Source: Candidatus Nitrohelix vancouverensis (lineage in GTDB: Bacteria > Nitrospinota > Nitrospinia > Nitrospinales > VA-1). From it: 64,000 bases of DNA. The first letter of the stretch is position 1, and each line of letters starts with the position of its first letter. The stretch covers positions 2,440,001 to 2,504,000 of the forward strand of contig CP048620.1 of the NCBI GenBank assembly GCA_015698305.1, in the 5' to 3' direction. The notes beneath the pieces were generated by a model. That model was given only the letters and a program-made list of their open reading frames with translations, was not told where the DNA came from and made no database searches. Made by a program: the position numbers and the translations under genes. Positions 48,999 through 57,624 of this stretch are shown here, piece after piece.

Positions 48999-49250
48999 TC
49001 TGGAATGTGGTTTTTGTAGTTCGTGAATGATGAGAAATTATGTGCGAAATTGAGAGAAAAACCCTTGCCCCCTTTATATACAGGGAATTCAGCTAAGTAA
49101 ATTTTAGATTCAGGCGCCGCGCTTTGTAAATATTAAGAGTGACAATAAATAATCTGATGAATTTTAATGACTTTATTTCAAGGAAGCTGAATTTGGTGAT
49201 AATATTATATCTCATCTCATAGACAGACACATTCATTTCAGAGGATTTTG

Positions 49251-49796
49251 ATGGATTCGAAAGATTCAAATGTCAGGGATTTTCCTGAGGATATTAAAGC
49301 CAATCAGGAATTCATTCGCGAGGCTCTCGATATGGGAGCGTCAAAATCCAAGATCATCGACGCCCGTTCCATTGTGCTGGGCAACTGGGTGAAATTGCAA
49401 TGCCAGTTTGGCTGTGAAAATTTTGGCAAGATGCATACCTGCCCGCCCCACTCTCCGATGGCGGATGAAACTTCTGAAATCCTTCTGGACTATCAAAAAG
49501 CGATTCTGCTGGATGCCGACGACGACAAGAACATGAATGAAATTGTTCTCAGTCTGGAGACGAAACTGCGCAGTAAGGGATTTTATAAAGCCTTCGCCCT
49601 CAGCGCCCAGCCCTGTGATTTATGCGAAACCTGCACGGTTGAAACGCATTGCAAGTATCCCGAAAAAGCCCGCCCCACCCTGCAGGCTTGCGGCATCAAT
49701 GTTCAGGAAACCATGGATCAACAAGGTTGGGAACCATCCAACAGCTGGCAGCCCTGCTCGCCCAAAAACAACATCGGCATGGTTCTGATCGCCTGA
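49251..49796 (+). CDS. DUF2284-type Cys-rich metal-binding protein
   Basis: A 181-residue cytoplasmic protein with the DUF2284 pattern: C51, C55 and C64 (CQFGCENFGKMHTCPP), then C122, C125, C128 and C134 (CDLCETCTVETHC), and C147. The eight cysteines suggest one or two Fe-S clusters. Family members are scattered in anaerobes and chemolithotrophs, and no reaction is established. ATG 49251 has a GAGGA site six bases upstream. The 250-base gap before it (48999-49250) is AT-rich with no other gene I can support. Confidence 0.85.
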   Translation: MDSKDSNVRDFPEDIKANQEFIREALDMGASKSKIIDARSIVLGNWVKLQCQFGCENFGKMHTCPPHSPMADETSEILLDYQKAILLDADDDKNMNEIVLSLETKLRSKGFYKAFALSAQPCDLCETCTVETHCKYPEKARPTLQACGINVQETMDQQGWEPSNSWQPCSPKNNIGMVLIA

Positions 49797-49806
49797 GCTT
49801 TCCCCT

Positions 49807-50397
49807 TTACTTTTTTTCTACCAGCAACTTCGTTCCAATCCATGCCGAGCCGCCCTTGTAGCGTATCTGCGTCCATGAATCCTGAGTCTGCAGTACCGTC
49901 ACTTCCAGCCCCCGGCTGACAATTCCGATTTTTTTGCCATTCATTGAAGGTTTGTCGCGGACATTCGCCGCAAGCACGTTGACCTTCATGATCCTTGAGC
50001 GTTTCTCTTTTGGCATCGCCGGTTTTGTGCTCTGCGTTGGCGTCGCGCGCGGCTTTACAGCTTCCGGCGCAGGCTCTGGCTCGGGAGGCGGGTCGGGAAT
50101 TGATACCGGAACCGATGTAGGCCATAACTCTTCAATTTTAAAATTTTCGAACCCGTTCAGTTTGAGGCTGAAAAAAACGCCAAATGAAACGAGGAGAATA
50201 ACGATATAGAATGTCGCTCGAAAAGGCGACATGAAACGACTGGAGGAGACGGCGTTTAATTCCGGCGGCCCGCAATAGGAGCAAAAGGCCGCGCCTGCGG
50301 CAAGCGGATTGTCGCAAACAGAACAGACCTGCAGGTTCTTGCTCTTATCATCCAGACCTATTTTTCGATCAAAAAATGTCTGAAGATCATCCTTCAT
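49807..50397 (-). CDS. Zinc-ribbon membrane protein with C-terminal SH3 domain
   Basis: A 196-residue protein. A zinc ribbon (C25, C28, C39, C42: CSVCDNP...FCSYC) is followed by one membrane helix (about 61-80), a Pro/Glu/Ala-rich linker (about 95-128) and a bacterial SH3 domain at the end (about 138-196: VLAANVRDKPSMNGKKIGIVSRG, WTQIRYKGGSAWIGTKLL). The topology suggests a cytoplasmic metal site and a periplasmic domain that could bind peptidoglycan. Function unknown. It is the next gene after the M32 carboxypeptidase on the same strand, 12 bases away, so it is probably co-transcribed. Confidence 0.8.
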   Translation of the reverse strand: MKDDLQTFFDRKIGLDDKSKNLQVCSVCDNPLAAGAAFCSYCGPPELNAVSSSRFMSPFRATFYIVILLVSFGVFFSLKLNGFENFKIEELWPTSVPVSIPDPPPEPEPAPEAVKPRATPTQSTKPAMPKEKRSRIMKVNVLAANVRDKPSMNGKKIGIVSRGLEVTVLQTQDSWTQIRYKGGSAWIGTKLLVEKK

Positions 50398-50409
50398 ACA
50401 GAATCCTTA

Positions 50410-51927
50410 TCAATTCAAGGAATAAATGGATCTGTATTTCTCAGTCAGATAATTAATGAACAGTTGCGGGTCGAGCGGCTTTCCCGTAACCCGAAGAACC
50501 AGTTCGTCGGGGGTGTACAATTTGCCTTGCTGATGAATATTCTCATTCAACCAGTTTTTGACCGGAGCCAAATTCCCTTGGGATATTTCATCCTCCACTC
50601 CGGGAAGCGCCTCGCGCAGAGCTTGATAGAACTGACAGGCATACATCGCGCCCAGTGTATAAGACGGAAAATATCCAAAGGCGCCGCCGCTCCAATGCAC
50701 GTCCTGCAAAACCCCTGAAGCGTCGTTTGGTGGGCAAATGCCCAGATATTCCTGCATTTTAGCGTTCCATATCTCAGGCAAATCCTCAACTTTAAGGGAG
50801 TCGTCGAACAAGCCTTTCTCAATCTCGAAACGTAAAATCACATGCAGGGGATAAGTCGCTTCATCGGCTTCGACCCGAATGAAAGACGGCGAAACCATAT
50901 TGATTCCGCGATACAAGGTTTCAGCCGATACATTCTTGAAATTCTCGGGAAAGGCTTCGGCGAAAGTCTGCAAAAATGCGCCGCAAAACGGACGTCCCTG
51001 AGCGATCATCCGCTCCCAGAACAGGGACTGCGATTCGTGGATGCCCATGGTGAGACTTTCCGAAGCGGGCAAATCCCGCCCTTCCCGCATACGCCCCTGC
51101 TCATACAGTCCGTGCCCGGTTTCATGAATGACGGCGTACAGGGATTCGATAAAATTATCCTCGCGGTAACGCGTTGTGATGCGCACGTCGGAAGCGTCTC
51201 CGCCGCCACAAAAGGGATGAACCGAGACGTCCATCCGACCATGATCGAAGGAGAACCCAATGGCCTGACTGATTTTTTTCCCCAGCGCCTCCTGATCGGC
51301 GACTGGGAAACTGCCTTTAAGAAAAGTTCCGTCTGGAGCGTTGGAACTCTCCGCCACGCCTTGAATCAGATTTTTCAAAGGAGTTTTAATCGTATCGAAA
51401 ATTGCAGTCAAGCGTTCAGCGCTCATCCCGCGCTCATAAATATCTATAGTGGCGTCGTAAGTCGATAGCTCGGGAAAGGCATATCCAGCCCATTCTTTTT
51501 TCAGCTGTACGAAACGCTTCAACGTCGGAACGAAACTGGAAAAGGAATTCTCCTGCCGCGCCTTCACCCAGACATGATGGCCCTGCGAACTCAAACTCGC
51601 CAACTCCTGGACCAGCGCCTTGGGAATGCGCGCGCTGAGATCGTATTCACGCTTGGCTTCCGCAATGTTTCGCCATTCGAACAAGCTGTAATTATCAGGC
51701 CCGGCAGAAAACAGGTCTTCCGCCAGAGCGCCCAGTTCCTTGCGCGAACTCTTTTCGTGCAGGACGCCCGCCAAGGCCGCCATTTGACCGGCCCTGGACT
51801 CCGCCGCTCCAGAAGGCATGATCACCTCCTGGTCCCAATGCATGATCCCCATCACCGAGCCTAAGCGCGAAACCTCGGTTAATTGAGATACTAGCTCTTC
51901 GTATTTTTTTTGCTGAGTCTCGTTCAT
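50410..51927 (-). CDS. Carboxypeptidase M32 (Taq-type)
   Basis: A 505-residue zinc metallocarboxypeptidase, cytoplasmic, removing C-terminal residues from peptides. The zinc motif is HETGH (H268-H272) with E298 in GIHESQS as third ligand. Other M32 marks are VMGIMHWDQEVIMPSGA, RMDVSVHPFCGG, RITTRYREDNF and GGAFGYFPSYTLGAMYA. ATG 51927 is preferred to 51951, as it has a GGAAAG site and avoids overlap with the upstream gene. It could process peptides imported by the Yej-like system. Confidence 0.93.
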   Translation of the reverse strand: MNETQQKKYEELVSQLTEVSRLGSVMGIMHWDQEVIMPSGAAESRAGQMAALAGVLHEKSSRKELGALAEDLFSAGPDNYSLFEWRNIAEAKREYDLSARIPKALVQELASLSSQGHHVWVKARQENSFSSFVPTLKRFVQLKKEWAGYAFPELSTYDATIDIYERGMSAERLTAIFDTIKTPLKNLIQGVAESSNAPDGTFLKGSFPVADQEALGKKISQAIGFSFDHGRMDVSVHPFCGGGDASDVRITTRYREDNFIESLYAVIHETGHGLYEQGRMREGRDLPASESLTMGIHESQSLFWERMIAQGRPFCGAFLQTFAEAFPENFKNVSAETLYRGINMVSPSFIRVEADEATYPLHVILRFEIEKGLFDDSLKVEDLPEIWNAKMQEYLGICPPNDASGVLQDVHWSGGAFGYFPSYTLGAMYACQFYQALREALPGVEDEISQGNLAPVKNWLNENIHQQGKLYTPDELVLRVTGKPLDPQLFINYLTEKYRSIYSLN

Positions 51928-51940
51928 GACGTTCTTTCCG

Positions 51941-53026
51941 CTAATTGCCAACCGGGAGCGTTAATAAAGGCGCGCCGCTTTTCGCGTTGCCCGCCTGCAG
52001 GGAAAATATTTGCCCCAGTAAGGAGAAGGTTGATTTCGAATCCAAATCGGATTGAGAGATGTAAAACCAGTTGTCGCCGTACTTCACCGACACCGCGGGA
52101 TTATCCGGCGAACTCTCCTGAGTGCGTACATTCAGCAAGTCGCCCGACATCTTTTTCCAGTCAAACGGCGTTCCATCGGCTTTCACTGTCAGAGTGACGT
52201 TTCCAAGTTCGGCATCGGCTTGAGGCGTTTCCACCGCATGCGACAGATAATACATGATGCCCAGCAGGGATCGCGTTTCAACCGTAAATTCGCCAAAAGA
52301 AGGATCATTCGCCGCATGACCCAGAGAAAACGCCAAGGCTCCCTCTGGAAGTTTGAGATGCGCTCTCAATTGCTTCAATTCCTCAGATTGCTCGGCCGAA
52401 GGATCGATTTTAAAAGTCAATTTTCGACTGTCTATCTCACCCGACAGCGAAACGCTCAATAAACCTTCAACCTGAAAATGCCGGATCAAACGGATGACCT
52501 GCACGAATGCTTCAAACTCCGGCGCTTTTTTTGGAGTCGGCCCAGATGCGTTGGGCGCGTTTTTCAAAGGCCCGATCTGCTGTATGGCAATGCGCATCAC
52601 CCGCTCAATACTCCAGCCCGATTTGTACAAGAGGTAAAGATGGTCGATCGGAATCTGCGATAAAAACCGCTGAATGAATTGTTCTCCCTGCAAAGGAGAA
52701 TAAGTGACTGTCGGACTTTCCTTGAGCAACATTCCCGCTTTTGGACCAAAAATACCGTAGTCGCCCTTCTGCAAGGTCGCCGATAACGAGGCGTCGGCGC
52801 TGATGGTGAATTGGGAAGCGATGCCGCTGACTTCGAGAAAAAACGGCGTGTCCCTGTATTTGAGTCGCACCAGATTGAGTAACAATTGTTCGTTATCTGA
52901 TTTCTGAATCGATGTATTGTATGAATTGCGATCCGATTTGATCGATGCCGGGCCAATCCAGCCCATGCAACCGCTGAGAGTCGCGACGCAAACCATTAAG
53001 GATAAAATATTCCTGAGACGACGCAT
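51941..53026 (-). CDS. Uncharacterised lipoprotein
   Basis: A 361-residue lipoprotein. The signal peptide has a lipobox near residue 20 (ATLSGCMGWIGP). The start at 53026 is chosen for this reason, although the frame is open to 53146. The mature part is mixed alpha/beta: IQKSDNEQLLLNLVRLKYRDTPFFLEV, then a variable middle with a proline/alanine segment, and a C-terminal region with LLGIMYYLSHAVETP and YGDNWFYISQSDLDSKSTFSLLGQIFSLQAG. I do not recognise a named family. It is upstream of the carboxypeptidase gene with a 13-base gap, so it shares that leftward transcript. Confidence 0.7.
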   Translation of the reverse strand: MRRLRNILSLMVCVATLSGCMGWIGPASIKSDRNSYNTSIQKSDNEQLLLNLVRLKYRDTPFFLEVSGIASQFTISADASLSATLQKGDYGIFGPKAGMLLKESPTVTYSPLQGEQFIQRFLSQIPIDHLYLLYKSGWSIERVMRIAIQQIGPLKNAPNASGPTPKKAPEFEAFVQVIRLIRHFQVEGLLSVSLSGEIDSRKLTFKIDPSAEQSEELKQLRAHLKLPEGALAFSLGHAANDPSFGEFTVETRSLLGIMYYLSHAVETPQADAELGNVTLTVKADGTPFDWKKMSGDLLNVRTQESSPDNPAVSVKYGDNWFYISQSDLDSKSTFSLLGQIFSLQAGNAKSGAPLLTLPVGN

Positions 53027-53176
53027 GTCTAGCCCTGTCTGAAGTATTTGAAAATAATAAAAAAAGGTCCAATGACCCTTTGGGATATAATAACGGAAAT
53101 AGACGCGATTAAAAAATATTATTAATAAATTCAATAGATTCGCCAAAGTCAGCCTTCTGCTCTATTGCGCTTTCTT

Positions 53177-54373
53177 ATGAAATACATTCATCCAACCGTT
53201 CTCCTTCTGGGAATCATCAGCCTGTTCAATGACATGGCAGGCGAAATGATCTACCCGCTCTTGCCGCTGTTTTTATTCAAGACCCTCGGAACGGGCGCCT
53301 TCAGGCTGGGTCTGATAGAAGGTATTGCAGAAGCGACGGCCTCGTTGCTCAAAGTGATTTCTGGAATCTGGACCGACCGAAGCGGGAAAAGGAAACCCTT
53401 CATTCTTGTGGGATATGGGATGGCAGGTCTGGCCAAACCGCTGATCGGCCTGGCAGGTTCCTGGCCCGCAGTTCTTGCCCTGCGCTTCATGGATCGCGTG
53501 GGAAAGGGAATTCGCACATCGCCCCGGGATGCCTTGATCGCCGATGTCAGCCCGCCAGAGCATCGCGGAGCCTCATTCGGTTTCCATCGCGCTATGGATC
53601 ATGCGGGCGCGGTGATCGGCCCTCTGGTCGCCGCGCTTTTATTGATGCTCCCCACTATTTCTCTACGCGAGGTGTTCTTTTTGGCGGCCATTCCAGCGGC
53701 TATCAGCTTCTTAATCGCATGGATTGGAATCAAAGAAAGTTCGCGCACACCCGTAGCCGCTCCGACGCCCTTATCGAAACCGATAAAACTGAGTTCCTGG
53801 AATCGTCTGTCCAGCAACTACAAATTGTATTTATTCAGCATTTTCATTTTCACTTTAGGCAATTCCACGGACGCTTTTATTTTACTTCGACTTTCCGATG
53901 CAGGAGCTTCTGCAACTTGGGTGGCGGTCTTGTGGTCGCTTCACCATATCATCAAGATGGCGGCTAATTATTATGGAGGCCGTTTGTCCGACCGTTGGGG
54001 GCATCGACGTCAGCTCGGTCTTGGATGGATTTTCTATGCGGTCGTTTATCTTCTGTTCGCTATCACGGATTCCATCTCTGGAATTATCGCAGTCTTCATG
54101 CTCTATGGATTATACTATGGTCTGGTAGAGCCTTCGGAACGAGCCTTGGCCGTGGCCTTGGCGCCAGATCATCTGCGCGGCACCGCTCTGGGTTATTTTC
54201 ACCTGACGCTCGGGCTGGCCGCCCTGCCCGCCAGTCTGTTGTTCGGGATGATCTGGCAAAACTGGGGACACGGGCCTGCATTTTTTGTCGGAGCGGCTCT
54301 TGCGCTCATTGCGACGTTGGCGCTCCAATTCAATGATACGAAGTCAGAATTAAAGAATGGGAGGGAAGCATGA
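53177..54373 (+). CDS. Major facilitator superfamily transporter
   Basis: A 398-residue transporter with twelve hydrophobic segments. The N-terminal ISLFNDMAGEMIYPLLPLFL and the loop RFMDRVGKGIRTSPRDALIADVSPPEHRGASFGFHRAMDHAGAVIGP are characteristic of a group of MFS proteins often annotated as drug or sugar-phosphate permeases; the middle loop (about 195-212) is short. The substrate cannot be assigned. ATG 53177 is used, with the TTG at 53165 as alternative. Its stop overlaps the start of the next small gene by 4 bases. Confidence 0.88.
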   Translation: MKYIHPTVLLLGIISLFNDMAGEMIYPLLPLFLFKTLGTGAFRLGLIEGIAEATASLLKVISGIWTDRSGKRKPFILVGYGMAGLAKPLIGLAGSWPAVLALRFMDRVGKGIRTSPRDALIADVSPPEHRGASFGFHRAMDHAGAVIGPLVAALLLMLPTISLREVFFLAAIPAAISFLIAWIGIKESSRTPVAAPTPLSKPIKLSSWNRLSSNYKLYLFSIFIFTLGNSTDAFILLRLSDAGASATWVAVLWSLHHIIKMAANYYGGRLSDRWGHRRQLGLGWIFYAVVYLLFAITDSISGIIAVFMLYGLYYGLVEPSERALAVALAPDHLRGTALGYFHLTLGLAALPASLLFGMIWQNWGHGPAFFVGAALALIATLALQFNDTKSELKNGREA

Positions 54374-54624
54374 ACCAACAGGATGAAACAATTGGCACGA
54401 TTAAAGGACGTCTGGAAGCGCTGAACCGTTCGCTTGTCAGCGAGAGAAATTCAGAACAGTATTATGAAACCCTGCTTGAGAAAACGCCCCCGGATACGGA
54501 AGAAAATATTGGCATGAGACGCATGTACCAGGATCTAAAGGAGGAGGAAAAGAAACATGTCGCCACTTTGGAAACGCTAATCAAGCAGTGGGAACAACGG
54601 ATGAAGGAGTTATCAGAGAAGTAA
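54370..54624 (+). CDS. Small coiled-coil protein coupled to the MFS transporter
   Basis: An 84-residue, highly charged helical protein: IKGRLEALNRSLVSERNSEQYYETLLEKTP, a PDTEENIGMRRMYQDLKEEEKKHVATLETLIKQWEQRM helix and a basic end. No signal peptide, membrane segment or Cys. The pattern of spaced Glu and His residues (EQYYE, EEEKKH) recalls the helices of small ferritin/rubrerythrin-like proteins but does not have the full metal motif. It overlaps the MFS gene by 4 bases, so it is translationally coupled, and it precedes the pyr promoter. Confidence 0.7.
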   Translation: MNQQDETIGTIKGRLEALNRSLVSERNSEQYYETLLEKTPPDTEENIGMRRMYQDLKEEEKKHVATLETLIKQWEQRMKELSEK

Positions 54625-54690
54625 CTCATCCAAAGTTTGTGCAACCTGCGTGTAAACGAAACAAAAAATAATGCTTCAATTGATTATATG

Positions 54691-54719
54691 TTGACGACGC
54701 CCCCGGGCTTCGTTAGTAT
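54691..54719 (+). promoter_or_regulatory. Promoter of the pyr operon
   Basis: TTGACG (54691-54696) and TAGTAT (54714-54719) are 17 bases apart, matching the sigma-70 consensus at 5/6 and 4/6 positions. The predicted transcription start near 54726 lies just before the PyrR hairpin. Confidence 0.65.
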
Positions 54720-54743
54720 GAACCAGTTCGTTAATGACTTTAA

Positions 54744-54763
54744 AACGATCCTGTGAGATCGTT
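54744..54763 (+). promoter_or_regulatory. PyrR-binding RNA hairpin in the pyr leader
   Basis: AACGATC (54744-54750) and GATCGTT (54757-54763) form a seven-pair stem around CTGTGA. Within it the bases GATCCTGTGAGATC fit the PyrR binding-loop pattern ARUCCNGNGAGGYU known from Bacillus, except at two positions (purine for G and C for U). It sits between the promoter and the terminator, upstream of pyrR itself, as in PyrR attenuation systems: UMP-bound PyrR would stabilise this hairpin and favour termination. Confidence 0.7.
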
Positions 54764-54807
54764 AAGGAATCCAGCATGCCTCTACAATTTGCCCCATTTT
54801 GTATCGA

Positions 54808-54842
54808 CCTCTCTTTGCAACGGCAACGAGGGGTATTTTTTT
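54808..54842 (+). terminator. Attenuator terminator of the pyr operon
   Basis: CCTCTCTTTGC pairs with GCAACGAGGGG (one mismatch, one G-U pair) around an AACG loop, followed by TATTTTTTTAT. It ends 20 bases before the pyrR start. I could not determine a competing antiterminator structure by eye. Confidence 0.75.
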
Positions 54843-54861
54843 ATCCTGCGAGGGCAATACG

Positions 54862-55398
54862 ATGACCGGTTCAGAAATATTGAAAGAGAAAGACTTCTCC
54901 CGGGCCATCACCCGAATCGCCCACGAAATCGTTGAAAAAAACAAAGGCGCAAACAATCTCGCTCTCATCGGAATCCGCACCCGAGGCGCCATCCTTTCGA
55001 AACGTCTTCAGGAAAAAATTCAGGAAATTGAAGATACGCAAGTGCTTCACGGGATTCTCGATATCACGCTGTACCGGGACGATGTCGGGATCGGCAAGCA
55101 AAATCCCGAAGTCAAGGAAACCAACATACCCTTTTCACCCGAAGGTTTGGTCGTCGTTTTATGCGACGATGTTCTGTTTACGGGCAGAACCATACGCGCG
55201 GCCATTGATGCCTTGATGGATCTCGGACGCCCCTCGCTCGTGCAATTGGCGGTATTGATTGATCGCGGACACCGCGAACTGCCCATTCGGCCCGACTTTG
55301 TCGGTAAAAATATCCCCACCTCGCGATCCATGCGCGTTCAGGTTCATTTCAAGGAAACAGACGGTCAGGACCACGCCATGATAGGAGAAGCCAGCTAA
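54862..55398 (+). CDS. pyrR: PyrR regulator/uracil phosphoribosyltransferase
   Basis: A 178-residue bifunctional protein: RNA-binding attenuator of the pyr operon and weak uracil phosphoribosyltransferase. The PRPP-binding motif VVVLCDDVLFTGRTIR lies at 97-112. The N-terminal part (RAITRIAHEIVEKN, LALIGIRTRGAILSKRL) and the end (LPIRPDFVGKNIPTSRSMRVQVHF) are typical. The frame is open from 54799, but ATG 54862 follows GAGGG and gives the family start. It is the first gene of the operon whose leader carries its own binding hairpin. Confidence 0.95.
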   Translation: MTGSEILKEKDFSRAITRIAHEIVEKNKGANNLALIGIRTRGAILSKRLQEKIQEIEDTQVLHGILDITLYRDDVGIGKQNPEVKETNIPFSPEGLVVVLCDDVLFTGRTIRAAIDALMDLGRPSLVQLAVLIDRGHRELPIRPDFVGKNIPTSRSMRVQVHFKETDGQDHAMIGEAS

Positions 55399-55403
55399 AC
55401 GCC

Positions 55404-56339
55404 ATGCCCCTGTCAGTCAAGCACATTCTCGGCGCCAGAGACCTGACGCGCAAAGATATCGAAACCATCCTGACCTCGGCGGAAAGTTTCTGCGAGCTTT
55501 CCAGACGACCTATTAAAAAAGCCCCTGCATTGCGCGGAAAAACGGTAGTGAATTTATTTTTTGAACCGAGCACGCGCACCCGCACCTCGTTTGAAATCGC
55601 AGGCAAACGCCTCAGCGCCGACGTCATCAATATATCGGGATCGACCAGCAGCGCCGTTAAAGGCGAAAATCTCATTGATTCGGCCCGCGTGCTGGAGGCA
55701 ATGAATCCCGACATTCTCATCATCCGACATTCAGACTCGGGAGCGCCTCACCTCATTTCGAAACATGTCAAATGCAGGATCATCAACGCTGGCGACGGTT
55801 CTCATGAGCATCCCACACAAGCCCTGCTCGACTTGCTGACCTTACAGCAAAACAAAGGCAGGCTTGAGGGACTGACCGTCGCCATTGTAGGAGACATCGC
55901 CAACAGCCGGGTCGCGAGATCCAATATTTTCGCCATGAAAACCATGGGCATGAAAGTGCGCGTGGCCGCTCCGCCGACAATGATTCCGGATCAAATGGAA
56001 TCGATGGGCGTTGAAGTGTTCCACAATCTGGAAGATGCTCTGGTCGATGTCGACGCCGTGATGATGCTCCGCATCCAATCAGAGCGGCAGGAGGGCAGTC
56101 CCTACCCCAATCTACGCGAGTATTCGAATTTATTTTGCCTGACTCAGGAAAAATTAAAGCGCTCCCGGAAAGATATGGTTATAATTCACCCCGGTCCCGT
56201 CAATCGCGGAGTGGAAATAGCCCTCGATGTCATGCAAGGGCCGCGATCTATTATTCTCAATCAAGTCACGAACGGAGTCGCTGTGCGAATGGCCTTGATG
56301 TATCTACTTCTTGGAGGAAACGATGAAGTGGATCATTAG
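55404..56339 (+). CDS. pyrB: Aspartate carbamoyltransferase catalytic subunit
   Basis: A 311-residue enzyme making carbamoyl-aspartate. The carbamoyl-phosphate loop is EPSTRTRTSFE (about 54-64). LIIRHSDSGAPHLI, NAGDGSHEHPTQALLDLLTLQ and VAIVGDIANSRVARSN follow, then MMLRIQSER and the C-terminal MVIIHPGPVNRGVEI. No regulatory PyrI is encoded nearby, so this is the PyrB class with unregulated or dihydroorotase-associated assembly. It begins 5 bases after pyrR and overlaps pyrC by 17 bases. Confidence 0.96.
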   Translation: MPLSVKHILGARDLTRKDIETILTSAESFCELSRRPIKKAPALRGKTVVNLFFEPSTRTRTSFEIAGKRLSADVINISGSTSSAVKGENLIDSARVLEAMNPDILIIRHSDSGAPHLISKHVKCRIINAGDGSHEHPTQALLDLLTLQQNKGRLEGLTVAIVGDIANSRVARSNIFAMKTMGMKVRVAAPPTMIPDQMESMGVEVFHNLEDALVDVDAVMMLRIQSERQEGSPYPNLREYSNLFCLTQEKLKRSRKDMVIIHPGPVNRGVEIALDVMQGPRSIILNQVTNGVAVRMALMYLLLGGNDEVDH

Positions 56340-57624
56340 AAATGGAAGGGTGATCGACCCTGCAAACGGGTTGGACGGTCTCTACGATATTCTCATCGAG
56401 CGCGGTCTGATCAAGGCGGTCGAAACACAAGGCGCCCTGAGTCCCGAGCCTACTGAAAAATACAAAGAGATTGACGCCGCCGGAAAAATCGTCGCGCCGG
56501 GTTTCATTGACATGCACGTTCATTTCAGAGAACCGGGTTTCGAATACAAGGAGACCATTGCAACCGGCTGTCAATCCGCCGCCGCCGGCGGTTTCACCGC
56601 AGTCGCGGTGATGCCCAACACCGACCCGGTGATCGATAATCGTTCCGTCACCGAATGGGTGCAGGCGCGCGCGCGCGATACGGGCATCGTCAAGGTTTAT
56701 ATTTTCGGCGCGATCACCAAGGGACTCAAGGGCGAGCAATTGTCGGACATGGCGGACATGAGCGCGGCGGAGGACGTGGTTGGATTTTCCGATGACGGGC
56801 GCCCGGTGATGAGCAACGACATCATGCGCAAGGCCCTTGAATATTCAAAAATGTTAAATTTACCTCTGGTTCAGCATAGCGAGATTCTCGATCTGACCCA
56901 GGGCGGGTGCATGAATGAAGGCGCGGTCTCTACCGAATTGGGGCTGAAGGGCATGCCCGTTGAAGCGGAAGACATCATGGTCTATCGCGATATATCCCTG
57001 TTGCCTCGCACCGGCGGTCGCGTTCACGTCGCTCACATCAGTAGCGGCAATTCAGTCGAACTGGTGAGACGCGCCAAGGCGCAAGGCTTGAAGATCACCT
57101 GCGAAGTCGCCCCGCATCATTTCATATTGACGGATGAGGCGGTGCGCGGTTATGACGCGAACGCCAAAATGAGTCCTCCGCTTCGATCGCAAAACGATAT
57201 AGACCGCATCAAGGAGGGATTGGCCGACGACACGATCGATATCATCGCGACCGACCATGCGCCGCACCATGCGATGGACAAGGAAACCACCTTCTCCTGC
57301 GCCTGCTTCGGAATTGTGGGATTGGAAACCGCCCTGCCCCTGACCTTGAAACTGGTCGATGATAAAATCATCACCTTGAACAAGGCGATTGAAAAACTGA
57401 CGTCGCGACCGGCTGAAATCTTCGGTCTGGACCGAGGCACATTGGGCGTCGGCAAACCCGCCGACGTCGTGATTTTCGACCCGGACAGAAGCTACAAAGT
57501 CGACGCCTCTCAATTCAAGTCCATCAGCAAGAACACTCCTTTTGACGGCTGGGAGGTGCGCGGCAAAGTGACGCACACCCTGGCAGAGGGAAAACTTGTA
57601 TTTTCGGAAGCCGACGAACAATGA
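56323..57624 (+). CDS. pyrC: Dihydroorotase
   Basis: A 433-residue class I-type amidohydrolase closing carbamoyl-aspartate to dihydroorotate. The metal motif [10 protein letters not shown] includes H65 and H67; the C-terminal ATDHAPHH supplies the catalytic Asp. Other family regions are [39 protein letters not shown] and [16 protein letters not shown] 56323 has GGAGG seven bases upstream; the open frame begins at 56311. The 17-base overlap with pyrB indicates coupling and possible complex formation, as known for this PyrB class. Confidence 0.95.
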   Translation: MKWIIRNGRVIDPANGLDGLYDILIERGLIKAVETQGALSPEPTEKYKEIDAAGKIVAPGFIDMHVHFREPGFEYKETIATGCQSAAAGGFTAVAVMPNTDPVIDNRSVTEWVQARARDTGIVKVYIFGAITKGLKGEQLSDMADMSAAEDVVGFSDDGRPVMSNDIMRKALEYSKMLNLPLVQHSEILDLTQGGCMNEGAVSTELGLKGMPVEAEDIMVYRDISLLPRTGGRVHVAHISSGNSVELVRRAKAQGLKITCEVAPHHFILTDEAVRGYDANAKMSPPLRSQNDIDRIKEGLADDTIDIIATDHAPHHAMDKETTFSCACFGIVGLETALPLTLKLVDDKIITLNKAIEKLTSRPAEIFGLDRGTLGVGKPADVVIFDPDRSYKVDASQFKSISKNTPFDGWEVRGKVTHTLAEGKLVFSEADEQ

